A DNA stretch of 64,000 bases from Gp1-AA145 sp963757135 (GCA_963757135.1 CAVWQE010000004.1:1116001-1180000), one strand, 5' to 3'; shown: positions 37,169 to 45,296, counted from the stretch's first letter. A program made the numbers and translations. Notes: a model not told the origin generated them from the letters alone.

Positions 37169-37771
37169 GTGCCTCGCCTCACGAGAATCTCGATCCTCGT
37201 CTTGACGTTTGCGACTCTGGTACCTTCCCCCGTCGGCCAAAGCAATAGTGGTGGACAGCGCGAAGCTAGCGGCACTCCGGGAGTTATCGTCTACGCAGAA
37301 GGAGGAGCGTTCCTATTGCAGGGGCCAAAGGGCTGGATCGCCGATCACGAAACCGGACAGAGCATGGGACTCTGTTGTGTGTTCTATCCCACGGGATCAA
37401 CATTCGACGACGCCGAGACTGTGATCTATCCGAACATCGCGACCAAAGGGCCTGGACAAGCAACCCTGAAGGAATTCATGGAATACGATCTGTCAGATTT
37501 TCGTGAGCACAATCCCGGAATGACCTACGAGGATGCAGAAGATCTTCCAATGAAAAGTAAGCGTGTCGCCAAACTACGCTACTTTCACGGTGTAAACAAA
37601 GGATCGTCAGAGGCAATCGCCTACATTGATGAAGAAAAGACAATCGCACTAATCGTTGTTAGCTCCCAAACCCAAAAGGGGTTGAACGGAGCGATGCCGC
37701 TTCTACGAGACATTTTGCAGAGCTACGCGTATATGGACGTAAAGTTCTCTCCTGGCGCAGCCCCGAAGTAG
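37169..37771 (+). CDS. Exported protein of unknown function
   Basis: The 200-residue protein starts at the GTG at 37169 with a signal peptide (RISILVLTFATLVPSPVGQ). The mature part has alternating beta strands and helices (FLLQGPKGWIADHETGQSMG, then LCCVFYPTGSTFDDAETVIY, then KEFMEYDLSDFREHNPGM). The pattern resembles small secreted domains that often carry the phrase GPxGW...N, found in several soil bacteria, but I cannot name the family. It follows vapC and is convergent with thrS. Confidence 0.65.
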   Translation: MPRLTRISILVLTFATLVPSPVGQSNSGGQREASGTPGVIVYAEGGAFLLQGPKGWIADHETGQSMGLCCVFYPTGSTFDDAETVIYPNIATKGPGQATLKEFMEYDLSDFREHNPGMTYEDAEDLPMKSKRVAKLRYFHGVNKGSSEAIAYIDEEKTIALIVVSSQTQKGLNGAMPLLRDILQSYAYMDVKFSPGAAPK

Positions 37772-37773
37772 TC

Positions 37774-39804
37774 TTAGATTGTTGATTTTTTCTCCGCAAT
37801 CAACCTCCTAACCCGCTCTCCAAACTCCTCCGCGCTCATATCCTCCGTCTTCTCTTTTCCCCTCGTGCGCACGTTCACTTTGCCCGCTTCGGCTTCTTTG
37901 TCGCCGACGACCAACATGAACGGAACTTTCTGCATGGCGTGCTCGCGGATTTTGGCATTCATCTTTTCGTTGCGAGCATCAACTTCAACGCGGACATTCG
38001 ACTCGCGGAGTTGCGCCGCCACTTTATTCGCATACTCCACATGCCGCTCGGCAATCGGGACCAGCACCACCTGCACCGGCGACAGCCATACAGGAAAAGC
38101 CCCAGCGTAATGCTCGATCAACACACCAAAAAACCGCTCAATCGACCCGTACAGCGCGCGATGCACCATCAGCGGCTGCTTGCGCGTGCCATCTTCTGCG
38201 ACGTATTCCAAATTAAATCGCGCCGGCAGATTGAAGTCGAACTGCACTGTCGAAAGCTGCCACAGACGGCCGATGGCGTCGACTAACTTAATATCAATCT
38301 TCGGGCCGTAAAACGCGCCTTCGCCGGGAACCGTTGTGTACTCGATGTTCAGCCGCTTCAGAACTTTTTCCAAAGACGTCGTCGCCAACTTCCACTGATC
38401 GGCTGATCCGACAAAGCTTGCGCCCTGTGCCGGGTCCCACGTTGAAAGCTCGGTCATGAACTTATCGAAGCCAAAATCATGTAGCGTGTCGCGCGCAAAC
38501 TCCAGGCACGCAGCCATCTCGTCTTCAATCTGCTCGGGCGTGCAAAAGATATGCGCGTCGTCTTGCGTGAAGCCGCGCACCCGCAGCAGCCCGTGCATTA
38601 CCCCGCTCCGCTCATACCGATACACCGTGCCCAGCTCGCCCAGCCGCACCGGCAAATCGCGATACGACTTCAGCGAGTCCTTATATATAAGAATGTGGCC
38701 GGGGCAATTCATCGGCTTCAGGCGATACTCGGCGTCGTCGAGCTCCATCACATCAAACATATTCTGCGCGTAGTGGTCCTCGTGCCCCGAGGTCTGCCAA
38801 AGCTGCCTGCGCATCACGTGCGGCGTGTACACCAGCGAATAGCCGCGCTTGAGGTACTGGTCGCGCATCCAGTCTTCCATCTCTTTGCGGATGATGCCGC
38901 CCTTGGGATGCCAGAAAATCAGCCCCGGCCCGGCCAGCTCCTGAATGGAAAACAAATCCAGTTGCTGCCCAATCACGCGATGGTCGCGCTTCTTGGCCTC
39001 TTCAATCTGGTGTAGGTACGCGTCGAGGTCTTTCTTCGAGAAAAACGACGTCCCGTAAATCCGTTGCAATTGCGGATTCTTCTCGTCGCCCAGCCAGTAC
39101 GCGCCGGCAATGTTCAGCAGCTTGAATGCTTTGATCTTTCCGGTCGAAGGAATATGCGGCCCGCGGCAAAAGTCGAGAAACTTGCCGGTCTTGTAGATCG
39201 AAATTTTTTCATCGGGACGCGTGAACTGCTCGATGAAGTGGCACTTCATGAAGTCGCCTTCACTCTTGAAGCGCTGCAAGCCTTCATCGCGGGGCAGAAA
39301 TTCGCGCGCATAGGGCAGGTTCTGCTGCACCAACTCCTGCATTTTCTTTTCGATTTTTTCCAGGTCCTCGGGCGTGAACGGAGTCTCGCGATAGAAGTCG
39401 TAAAAGAATCCGCTCTCGGTCGCCGGCCCGTGTCCAAGCTTAGTCTCCGGAAAAAGCTCAAGCACCGCCGCCGCCAGCAAATGCGCAGACGAATGCCGAT
39501 AAACTCCCAGCGCCTCCGGATCTTTTTCCGTGAGGATTCGTAGCTCGGTGTCTTGCTCTAATGGCCGGGTGAGGTCGATCAGATCGCCATTCGAATCTGC
39601 TTGTGTGGGTCGGACATTCTTGTCCGACTGCTCTTGATTTTCAGAACCCGACCCGTTCCCCGAATGCAGCGGCCTCGCCTTCGCCGCAATCGCCGCATCC
39701 GCCAGCCGCGGGCTGATCGACTTCGCAACATCGAGCGCAGTCGAGCCCTTAGGCATTTCCTTATCGCTCCCATCCGGGAGCTTGATGTGAATGTTGTCTG
39801 ACAT
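37774..39804 (-). CDS. thrS: Threonyl-tRNA synthetase, with an in-frame repeat insertion in the TGS domain
   Basis: Class II synthetase charging tRNA-Thr. The 676-residue protein has TGS, editing, catalytic and anticodon-binding domains: EDPEALGVYRHSSAHLLA-like, the zinc and motif-2 region MNCPGHILIYK, motif 3 HRALYGSIERFFGVLIEH, and an anticodon-binding end VGDKEAEAGKVNVRTRGK. The TGS domain should run from AAIAAK straight to NGDLIDLTRPLE. Instead about 29 residues (43-71) are inserted, encoded by 39592-39678 including a TGTGGGTCGGACATTC-family hairpin. The frame is preserved. Confidence 0.96.
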   Translation of the reverse strand: MSDNIHIKLPDGSDKEMPKGSTALDVAKSISPRLADAAIAAKARPLHSGNGSGSENQEQSDKNVRPTQADSNGDLIDLTRPLEQDTELRILTEKDPEALGVYRHSSAHLLAAAVLELFPETKLGHGPATESGFFYDFYRETPFTPEDLEKIEKKMQELVQQNLPYAREFLPRDEGLQRFKSEGDFMKCHFIEQFTRPDEKISIYKTGKFLDFCRGPHIPSTGKIKAFKLLNIAGAYWLGDEKNPQLQRIYGTSFFSKKDLDAYLHQIEEAKKRDHRVIGQQLDLFSIQELAGPGLIFWHPKGGIIRKEMEDWMRDQYLKRGYSLVYTPHVMRRQLWQTSGHEDHYAQNMFDVMELDDAEYRLKPMNCPGHILIYKDSLKSYRDLPVRLGELGTVYRYERSGVMHGLLRVRGFTQDDAHIFCTPEQIEDEMAACLEFARDTLHDFGFDKFMTELSTWDPAQGASFVGSADQWKLATTSLEKVLKRLNIEYTTVPGEGAFYGPKIDIKLVDAIGRLWQLSTVQFDFNLPARFNLEYVAEDGTRKQPLMVHRALYGSIERFFGVLIEHYAGAFPVWLSPVQVVLVPIAERHVEYANKVAAQLRESNVRVEVDARNEKMNAKIREHAMQKVPFMLVVGDKEAEAGKVNVRTRGKEKTEDMSAEEFGERVRRLIAEKKSTI
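39592..39678. repeat. Repeat insertion in thrS with a TGTGGGTCGGACATTC hairpin
   Basis: An 87-bp (29-codon) segment absent from the usual TGS domain. It contains TGTGGGTCGGACA-TTCT-TGTCCGAC (39604-39628), the same hairpin as the left end of the elements at 48939 and 63038. The rest of the insert (TTGATTTTCAGAACCCGACC and onward) is not matched elsewhere by eye. Confidence 0.8.
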
Positions 39805-39853
39805 GGAAGGTTCAGTTTATGGGAGGGGGTAAGCAGGGTCAAACAACGGGTAA

Positions 39854-40236
39854 TCACTTACACGCTGCATCAATCAGATATTGATCAATGAAAGAGGTAT
39901 CCACATCATTCTTCAGTCCGATCTCGTCAGCGCTAATGCTGGATTCGATCAATGCTTCCTTCATCCTATTCTTAATCGGGCGACCCTCCAACTCCGCAAT
40001 TCGATCCTCTGTGTGGAGGTTTTCAAGTTGCAAGCGTCTCGTTTCCATATCTGCCTTGATCTTCTGATTCGTCAGCTCGTGATCCGCTTTTCTCTTAGCC
40101 GCGTCGTGTAAAGCGGCCAAGACTCTGGGGAGTGAGCCCTTCGTGACTTGCGAATGTAATGGAGCCACGGCACCGCAGCAAAGTACATCAACAACAACGC
40201 CAGTGCGCCGGCTAATACAAAGGGACCCTTTCGCAT
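39854..40236 (-). pseudogene. Frameshifted gene: membrane-anchored coiled-coil protein
   Basis: From an ATG at 40236, preceded by AAGGA, a frame begins MRKGPFVLAGALALLLMYFA, a good membrane anchor, but stops about 55 codons later. A second frame carries a credible coiled-coil continuation (VLAALHDAAKRKADHELTNQ ... TRRLQLENLHTEDRIAELEG) and ends at 39854. One extra base in the C-run at 40127-40130 would join them into a protein of about 128 residues. It is either a decayed gene or a homopolymer sequencing error. The joined protein would be a small anchored coiled-coil. Confidence 0.55.
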
Positions 40237-40247
40237 GACTAGAATCC

Positions 40248-40460
40248 TTAATGTTGCGAAACCGAGTGAGCCTGCTCATCGGCCATATTCACAAAAAATC
40301 CGGCCGCTCCGATGGCAATCAGAATTGCAGCCACACCAATGATCATTCCGACTTGGCGATCAGCGCGACCGCTCATCAGTGCAATCTGGAAGATTTCGAT
40401 AGCCTTAAAGACCAAGTACACGGCCAACAGATACGTCAGGATTTGAATCATCCCTATCAT
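40248..40460 (-). CDS. Small membrane protein, two helices
   Basis: The 70-residue protein starts at the ATG at 40460, with GGGGAGG upstream; the longer frame to 40532 is not supported. Two helices are seen: IQILTYLLAVYLVFKAIEIF and GMIIGVAAILIAIGAAGFFV. It lies 11 bp before the frameshifted gene and is probably cotranscribed with it. No family is recognised. Confidence 0.6.
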   Translation of the reverse strand: MIGMIQILTYLLAVYLVFKAIEIFQIALMSGRADRQVGMIIGVAAILIAIGAAGFFVNMADEQAHSVSQH

Positions 40461-40550
40461 GGATAATGTGCCTCCCCGCTGGTGAAGCTTGGTGCACAAA
40501 GGCGCATGTGTCAAGCCGAATTTCAGTATCAATTCCTGCTTCTAACCCTT

Positions 40551-40769
40551 TGTCATCCTGAGCGGAGTGGCTGCTTCACTTCGCGAAGCAGCTGCGGAGT
40601 CGAAGGACCTGCTGCTAGTCCGCGCCAAGATGAACGTCGAAAGGCATTCCCAAGATGCAGCCTGCCCGGTGAGAATTCCCTGCAGTGTCACTGTTCGGTC
40701 CAGGTAACCCGGGGTCCTTCGACTGCGCTGTCGTCCGCTTCGCGAACGACAACTTCGCTCAGGATGACA
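40551..40769. mobile_element. MITE-like element with terminal inverted repeats
   Basis: TGTCATCCTGAGCG at 40551-40564 is matched by the inverse CGCTCAGGATGACA at 40756-40769. GTCGAAGGACC (about 40599-40610) faces GGTCCTTCGAC (40713-40723). Between lie smaller palindromes such as GCTTCACTTCGCGAAGC. The 219-bp unit codes for nothing evident and fills the gap between a small membrane gene and a broken antitoxin gene. Palindromes of this general CTCAGGATGACA type are widespread in environmental genomes. Whether they move is not shown. Confidence 0.7.
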
Positions 40770-40804
40770 GGGGTGGGAAGTGGCTTGCGACTTGTAACAC
40801 CCTT

Positions 40805-40810
40805 TATAAT
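40805..40810 (+). promoter_or_regulatory. -10 element TATAAT before broken addiction-module gene
   Basis: TATAAT ends six bases before the ATG at 40817, so the transcript would begin at about the start codon, as in vapB. TTGCGA at 40785 is a weak -35 candidate with short spacing (14 bp). Confidence 0.45.
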
Positions 40811-40816
40811 TTTCTC

Positions 40817-41083
40817 ATGACTCACGAAGCCGACGAACAGCTGGAAAGGGCCCTCGCCCTGCCGGAGAACGAACGCGCCGAACTGGCTGGGACCTTGATC
40901 TCTAGCTTGGACGCGAGTATCGATCCGGACGTGGACGCAGCCTGGCAACACGAGGTGACGTGACGTCTGGAAGAAGTTCAATCCGGAAAGGTAGAAACTG
41001 TCCAGTGGGAAGAGGTCCAGTGGGAGGGGCGTGAGCTGCTGCCTGGCGGTCCGGAAAGCCGGTTCGCAGTGCTTAAGCCATAA
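40817..41083 (+). pseudogene. Addiction-module antitoxin-like gene interrupted by in-frame UGA
   Basis: Begins MTHEADEQLERALALPENER, then AELAGTLISSLD and DPDVDAAWQHEVT, the pattern of the short addiction-module component family (antitoxin partner of RelE/ParE toxins). A TGA at 40961-40963 stops it at 48 residues. The same frame then continues with RLEEVQSGKVETVQWEEV, exactly the rest of the family motif, to a TAA at 41081. No toxin gene follows: the next gene is convergent and overlaps by 11 bp. This is most simply a nonsense-mutated relic. Confidence 0.72.
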
Positions 41084-42161
41084 TCTTTTCTGGGCTACGC
41101 CATTCGTACATCCGATTCAAGGCATGAGCACGAGTTGTAACAGCTTCGTTGGCCCATTTTGCGGCTTGCGCGACTACCGATTCCAGCTCTGCTTCTTCCT
41201 CGTAGCTGAATTCATGAATGTAACTCACTTCGTCGGCAATGTCTGCTTGCATGGCCGTAGATGCTCGGCCCTTCAACCGCAGCAGAGCAGTCACGAATTT
41301 CAAGTTTTGGCATACACGAAGTTCGTCAATGTGGCCCGATGGAGCGAAATCATCCACGAGAACGAACCTGCACATACTGGCATAGGCGACCGTCTTCTCT
41401 GGTAGGCTCTGCTCTTCGATGTCCGGGTATTCGTCAAGAATTAATCCGGTGAGTCCCCGTTCCGCCAAAGCACGTTTGATGATCAACAGGTGCTCTCGTT
41501 CCTTGCCGTATTTGCCGAGAATCAGAACGTAGTTTTTCTTGCATCGGGCGGCGTTCAACAGAGTTCGCATGTGGTCTGGCATTACCAATTCGTGAATGAG
41601 TCTTTCTTTCCCACGCAGATACTGTTGAAAGAAGTCCCCGCCGAGTACCACAGGGCCGCTATACGTCAGCGGTAGAAATTTTGTCCAAATCTCGATGTCA
41701 CCAAATTTGATAGCTCCGCGATGCAAAGGAATGTGGTGAAGCTGGCCGTTAACAACTTGGCAGTAAAACTCTCCGGTGACTGGCATTTCCATGAACTTTA
41801 TTAGTTCGGGCTGCAATAAGCATGGCGAAAAACTCAGGTCAACAGCGCAGAATGACATCATGCGCTTTCCGGTTGGCCCGACCACTTCAGCTCCGAGCCC
41901 AAAGACCCCGCCTCCCGGCTCAGTCTTGACTAGCGTTTCAGCGGCGCGAAATCGAATGTCTTCGAATGCCACAGCGTCTTTGTAATCGTCAGGGCAAGAA
42001 AGGCTTTGGCCCTGGGTGCGCGTACCCCACCGCGGGCTTTGGCATGTGCTTCGAATGTGAATGCTTCTGCGCTGATTCTCAGGCAGTCTGCTATCGCTGG
42101 ATACTTCGTCTTTGACAATCTCAGATGTGACTTCGATGGCGCGAATGGAGTACGTCTTCAT
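41073..42161 (-). CDS. Unrecognised 362-residue protein: retropepsin-like plus Rossmann/TIR-like domains
   Basis: No family is recognised with confidence. Residues about 85-182 have a retropepsin-like layout: a strand with FCAVDLSFSPCLL, where an active protease would have DTG/DSG, and later GPVVLGGDFFQQYL, resembling the ILGxDFL segment of clan AA proteases. Residues about 208-300 look like a Rossmann/TIR-like nucleotide fold: NYVLILGKYGKEREHLLIIK, then GLTGLILDEYPDIEE, CRFVLVDDFAPSGHIDEL with a conserved-looking Glu280, and a helical tail (AAKWANEAVTTRAHALNRMY). Residues 1-80 look disordered. It sits in an accessory stretch beside a broken antitoxin gene. The domain reading is inference. 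Confidence 0.55.
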   Translation of the reverse strand: MKTYSIRAIEVTSEIVKDEVSSDSRLPENQRRSIHIRSTCQSPRWGTRTQGQSLSCPDDYKDAVAFEDIRFRAAETLVKTEPGGGVFGLGAEVVGPTGKRMMSFCAVDLSFSPCLLQPELIKFMEMPVTGEFYCQVVNGQLHHIPLHRGAIKFGDIEIWTKFLPLTYSGPVVLGGDFFQQYLRGKERLIHELVMPDHMRTLLNAARCKKNYVLILGKYGKEREHLLIIKRALAERGLTGLILDEYPDIEEQSLPEKTVAYASMCRFVLVDDFAPSGHIDELRVCQNLKFVTALLRLKGRASTAMQADIADEVSYIHEFSYEEEAELESVVAQAAKWANEAVTTRAHALNRMYEWRSPEKIMA

Positions 42162-42277
42162 TGGCTTGGTAGAACATATTGACCTGCTTCACTCAGGGTA
42201 GCAGGAGTCGGCACTGCATATGTTCTTCGTCCGGGCCGGCTGGCCCGCCTTTCATGCAACAAGTGGGGCCTTTTCGC

Positions 42278-42703
42278 TCAGCCCGGGTCAGACTTCCGCG
42301 GCCTTCCGAAACACAGCACGTAGCCGTTGTTGTCGATGACTTCGAATGCGCGAAGGCCGTCCTCGGTGTCTTTCAAGGGCTTGTGCATCGGCACGGCTCT
42401 GCTGACGTACTCTTCGTACAGCGAGTCGGGGTCGGAGGTGTGGATGTAGGCGTCCCAGCGCGCCCATTCGTGGCGCGAATGATTGGGCTGCGGATGAATC
42501 TCAGGGGCAATCGCCTTCAGGCTGATCATCACGCCGTCTCGGCGGACAAAGGCCCAGAAATCCTCTCCGTGGCCGTCACCGCCTCCCTTATAGGCAATCT
42601 CGAAACCGAGCTTGGATTGATAGAAGTCGAGGCTCGACTGAAGATTATCGACAATGAAACAAGGAGTGATGCTGTTGAGCGTGGCCACGGCCGATGGTAG
42701 CAC
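42278..42703 (-). CDS. VOC-superfamily (glyoxalase/bleomycin-resistance-like) protein
   Basis: The 141-residue vicinal-oxygen-chelate fold has TLNSITPCFIVDNLQSSLDF and YQSKLGFEIAYKGGGDG, ending FEVIDNNGYVLCFGRPR. It has paired beta-alpha-beta-beta-beta units and the terminal Glu (FEVIDNNG) usual for metal binding, but the substrate is unknown. It is encoded downstream of, and separate from, a small possible gene at 42788. Confidence 0.85.
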   Translation of the reverse strand: MLPSAVATLNSITPCFIVDNLQSSLDFYQSKLGFEIAYKGGGDGHGEDFWAFVRRDGVMISLKAIAPEIHPQPNHSRHEWARWDAYIHTSDPDSLYEEYVSRAVPMHKPLKDTEDGLRAFEVIDNNGYVLCFGRPRKSDPG

Positions 42704-43274
42704 GCGGACGGCGCGGTTTTTGCCTTCGCAGTTTTCGTAAATTCTGCAGTCCTAAATTAAGACACGTTTCGGGAATTGAACTTCGATTCACCACCAGCGC
42801 AGCCGCGTAAGCGCCGACTTTTTTGGCGCATCGCTGGTTACCGGAGGCGAGCCTCTCCTGTCAGCGAAGTACTGCTCCAGCTTACGCGTGGCCAGATCAC
42901 TAGCTTCCGCCAAGTCTTTCTCGTCCTGCTTTTTCAGCTTTTTCCGGAAGAGCTTCATTTTTAGGGCACCTGCTGCGCCGGCAATAATAGTAGTCCATTT
43001 GCAGCATGCCCGGATGTTGAAGTGCTTCTGGCGGGCACGAACGCCTTGATATCAGACACGGCACTCGGACGCATTCTCTTCTCTTCTGTTCTCCACTGCG
43101 AAAATGTGAGCCGGGTCCGTCGTTTTCAGGATCGAGAATCCGGCGACAGTATACGGTGAAAGCTGTATCGCGTCAGCGGCCGGTTTCGTGGCGAGGCCGC
43201 CGGCAGTTCCATATCCCAGTAGCGTTCTCGGCTTTCCAGGCGTAAACTCCCTGCGTTCGTTTAGGAGGCCTTTT
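42704..43274. other. Gap of 571 bp with one possible small gene
   Basis: Apart from the 56-residue frame at 42788-42958 and the AGGAGG ribosome-binding site of the HdeD-like gene at the right end, I see no convincing gene. A minus-strand frame at 43052-43327 overlaps the HdeD start and lacks coding character. Confidence 0.5.
42788..42958 (-). CDS. Possible small basic/charged protein (56 aa)
   Basis: A short frame, ATG at 42958, begins MKLFRKKLKKQDEKDLAEAS, then DLATRKLEQYFADRRGSPPV and ends LTRLRWW. It is highly charged with a predicted helix. Codon use is plausible, but the upstream ribosome site (AGGTG) is weak and no homologue is known to me. Confidence 0.35.
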   Translation of the reverse strand: MKLFRKKLKKQDEKDLAEASDLATRKLEQYFADRRGSPPVTSDAPKKSALTRLRWW

Positions 43275-43844
43275 ATGGCGCAGCAGAATCCGTCCGACAT
43301 CGTGCGGCGGGCTTCGACATTGTCCATCCTATGGGGTGTGTTGCTGATTGTCCTCGGCGTACTGGCTATCAGTTCGCCGATGATCGCAGCGGTTGCAGTA
43401 AACGTTGTGGTTTCCTGGCTTATCGTTTTGGCCGGAGTCGTTCACCTGGCGGTCGCTTTTCACCGTCGCGAAGTGGGCAGCATGATCTGGAGAGCTCTAG
43501 TCGGGCTTGCTTATATTTTCTTTGGCGGATACCTGATCGCGCATCCAGTAATAGGAGTGGCGTCGCTGACTTTGGTCCTGGCATCACTGTTTCTTGTCGA
43601 GGGAATCTTGGACATCGCCCTGTACTTTCAGGCGCGGGCCATCCACGGCTCCAGCTGGATGCTGATCGATGGAATCATCACCCTGCTGCTCGGGCTGATG
43701 ATCTACATGCGGTGGCCATCGAGCTCGGCGTGGGCGATTGGAACTCTTGTGGGCGTGAGCATGATTTTCAGCGGCGTAACTCGGCTGATGTTGTCATCAG
43801 CCGTGCGCAGGGCGACTGATCATATATTGCCGCGCGCCGCATAA
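43275..43844 (+). CDS. HdeD-family (DUF308) membrane protein
   Basis: The 189-residue protein has six short hydrophobic helices. The first begins STLSILWGVLLIVLGVLAI; later segments include GLAYIFFGGYLIAHPVIGVA and WMLIDGIITLLLGLMIYMRW. The repeated three-helix unit with G-rich ends is typical of HdeD/DUF308, some members of which help acid resistance. AGGAGG lies just before the ATG at 43275. It is monocistronic with a GAGGGGAG/CTCCCCTC hairpin downstream. Confidence 0.85.
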   Translation: MAQQNPSDIVRRASTLSILWGVLLIVLGVLAISSPMIAAVAVNVVVSWLIVLAGVVHLAVAFHRREVGSMIWRALVGLAYIFFGGYLIAHPVIGVASLTLVLASLFLVEGILDIALYFQARAIHGSSWMLIDGIITLLLGLMIYMRWPSSSAWAIGTLVGVSMIFSGVTRLMLSSAVRRATDHILPRAA

Positions 43845-43887
43845 ACAGCTGGCAGGCGACTCCGACCACGATTTGCCCGGGTGAAGC

Positions 43888-43910
43888 GAGGGGAGAATTG
43901 CGCTCCCCTC
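43888..43910. terminator. Hairpin after HdeD-like gene
   Basis: GAGGGGAG-AATTGCG-CTCCCCTC is a perfect eight-base stem 43 bp after the stop codon. There is no U-tract, so it may be a processing or Rho-assisted site or a repeat, not a classical terminator. Confidence 0.45.
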
Positions 43911-44050
43911 AAGATCACCATAGGCCCAGGCCGATCCTTGTCCATTCGCCTGGACCTTAGGCAACTGTCTTGCCCGCCCGCTCCTCGCTAGACTGTTCCA
44001 ACTCCCCAGATAGACATAATCTTGCCCAAAAAGGGGAGGACTCGCCCACG

Positions 44051-44674
44051 ATGCATACGCAATGGTTCAGCCAGCACAGCATCCCGTTTCAGGTGGTTGT
44101 TGCGTACATTCCGCTGATTGCGAGCGTGGCAACGACCATTCTCAGCATGGTGCTGGCGCGTGCCACCCTGCGCTATACCGAGACCACCGACAAAAGTCTG
44201 GCACTGGCCCGCGAAGAGTTCGAACGGCAGTGGTCGCCCGAACTGCATATCAAGCTTGAAAGGGTCAGCTCGCGGCAGACGAAAATTGTGGTCACAAACC
44301 TGGCGAGAATTTCCGTGCTGTTGCAGATGGTGCAGTTGCGGCAGTTGTCGATGGCAGTGCCGTCGCTACGTTCGTTTCTGAATGAACCGTTGGTAGGTGG
44401 TTGCACCTGGACTGACGACCTCGGCAAACATTTGTTTGAATGCACCGGCGACGATTTCGAAGGTCAGATCGCGGCTTCTATGACCTTTTATGCTTCCGGG
44501 CGTCTTTACCGAACGGACTGGTTCCGTTTTCAGGTCGAGGTCAAGCGTGGAGAAATTCGCCGCCTCGATCCCGTGAATATCGCGGCGAGTCGCGTCCGCA
44601 CGCTCGAAGACGAAGAAGAAACGCCGCAGGAATTGGTTAAGGACGTGGCGGCGGCCGCCAGCGCAGGTACTTAG
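44051..44674 (+). CDS. Membrane-anchored protein of unknown function
   Basis: The 207-residue protein from the ATG at 44051 starts MHTQWFSQHSIPFQVVVAYI, with one membrane helix (about 14-38). A likely cytosolic domain follows (ELHIKLERVSSRQTKIVVTN; CTWTDDLGKHLFECTGDDFE; RTDWFRFQVEVKRGEIRRLD). The tail is acidic then alanine-rich. No family is recognised. The frame is open to 43970 but the upstream part looks non-coding. It is followed 49 bp later by the NlpC/P60-type gene. Confidence 0.6.
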   Translation: MHTQWFSQHSIPFQVVVAYIPLIASVATTILSMVLARATLRYTETTDKSLALAREEFERQWSPELHIKLERVSSRQTKIVVTNLARISVLLQMVQLRQLSMAVPSLRSFLNEPLVGGCTWTDDLGKHLFECTGDDFEGQIAASMTFYASGRLYRTDWFRFQVEVKRGEIRRLDPVNIAASRVRTLEDEEETPQELVKDVAAAASAGT

Positions 44675-44723
44675 CAGGCATCTAGTCTGCGCACTTCGCA
44701 GATTCGGCATCAGAAGGGAGACA

Positions 44724-45296
44724 ATGCGGGTTCGGATCAAATTGACGATCGCAGTAATGCTGTGCGGGTTGGCCCTGTGCGGGCTGCGAGCGCAGGACAA
44801 ACCCCTGAAGCATCGTGGCCAACAGGGGACGCCGCAAGACGCCACCGACGATCAACCGGAGGATCAGGATAGAGATCTGCAATTGAACGATGACGACCGC
44901 CTCTCTCTGATCGCCGCCGCTCTCGATGCTAGAGTTCGCCGCGATTCGGAACACGACTGTTCGCATCTTGTTCACGCTATCTACGACCAGGCTGGCTTTC
45001 CCTACGCTTATGCGCCTTCTTCAGATCTCTACGCCGGCGTTGACGGCTTTCAACGCGTCAAGCAGCCTGAACCCGGAGACCTGATTGTCTGGCGGGGACA
45101 CGCGGGAATCGTTGTCCAGCCGTCCAAGCACATCTTCTTCAGCTTTATGAGTTCCGGTCCCGGAACCGATGATTACCAGTCCCCCTACTGGAAACACCGC
45201 GGACATCCGCGCTTCTATCGCTACGTTAAGAACCAGCGTTGCGCAGAATGCGATTCGCCGAAACCTTCCCGGCGACTCCTCAAGGTAAAACGGTAG
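44724..45296 (+). CDS. Exported NlpC/P60-type peptidase-like protein
   Basis: The 190-residue protein has a signal peptide (IKLTIAVMLCGLALCGLRAQ), an acidic linker and an NlpC/P60 or related papain-like core. HDCSHLVHAIYDQAGFPYAY gives the catalytic-type Cys near residue 79, and PGDLIVWRGHAGIVVQ gives the His near 121. Such enzymes cut peptidoglycan stem peptides. The motif is short and somewhat diverged, so activity is likely but unproven. The UvrC-like gene starts 36 bp later. Confidence 0.75.
   Translation: MRVRIKLTIAVMLCGLALCGLRAQDKPLKHRGQQGTPQDATDDQPEDQDRDLQLNDDDRLSLIAAALDARVRRDSEHDCSHLVHAIYDQAGFPYAYAPSSDLYAGVDGFQRVKQPEPGDLIVWRGHAGIVVQPSKHIFFSFMSSGPGTDDYQSPYWKHRGHPRFYRYVKNQRCAECDSPKPSRRLLKVKR

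Noticed and set aside
40961..40963. UGA as a selenocysteine codon
   Set aside because: No convincing SECIS-like stem directly after it, and the family has no cysteine or selenocysteine at this position; a nonsense mutation is simpler.
43052..43327. Minus-strand frame of 91 codons before the HdeD-like gene
   Set aside because: Overlaps the well-supported AGGAGG-ATG start of the HdeD gene and shows no coding character.
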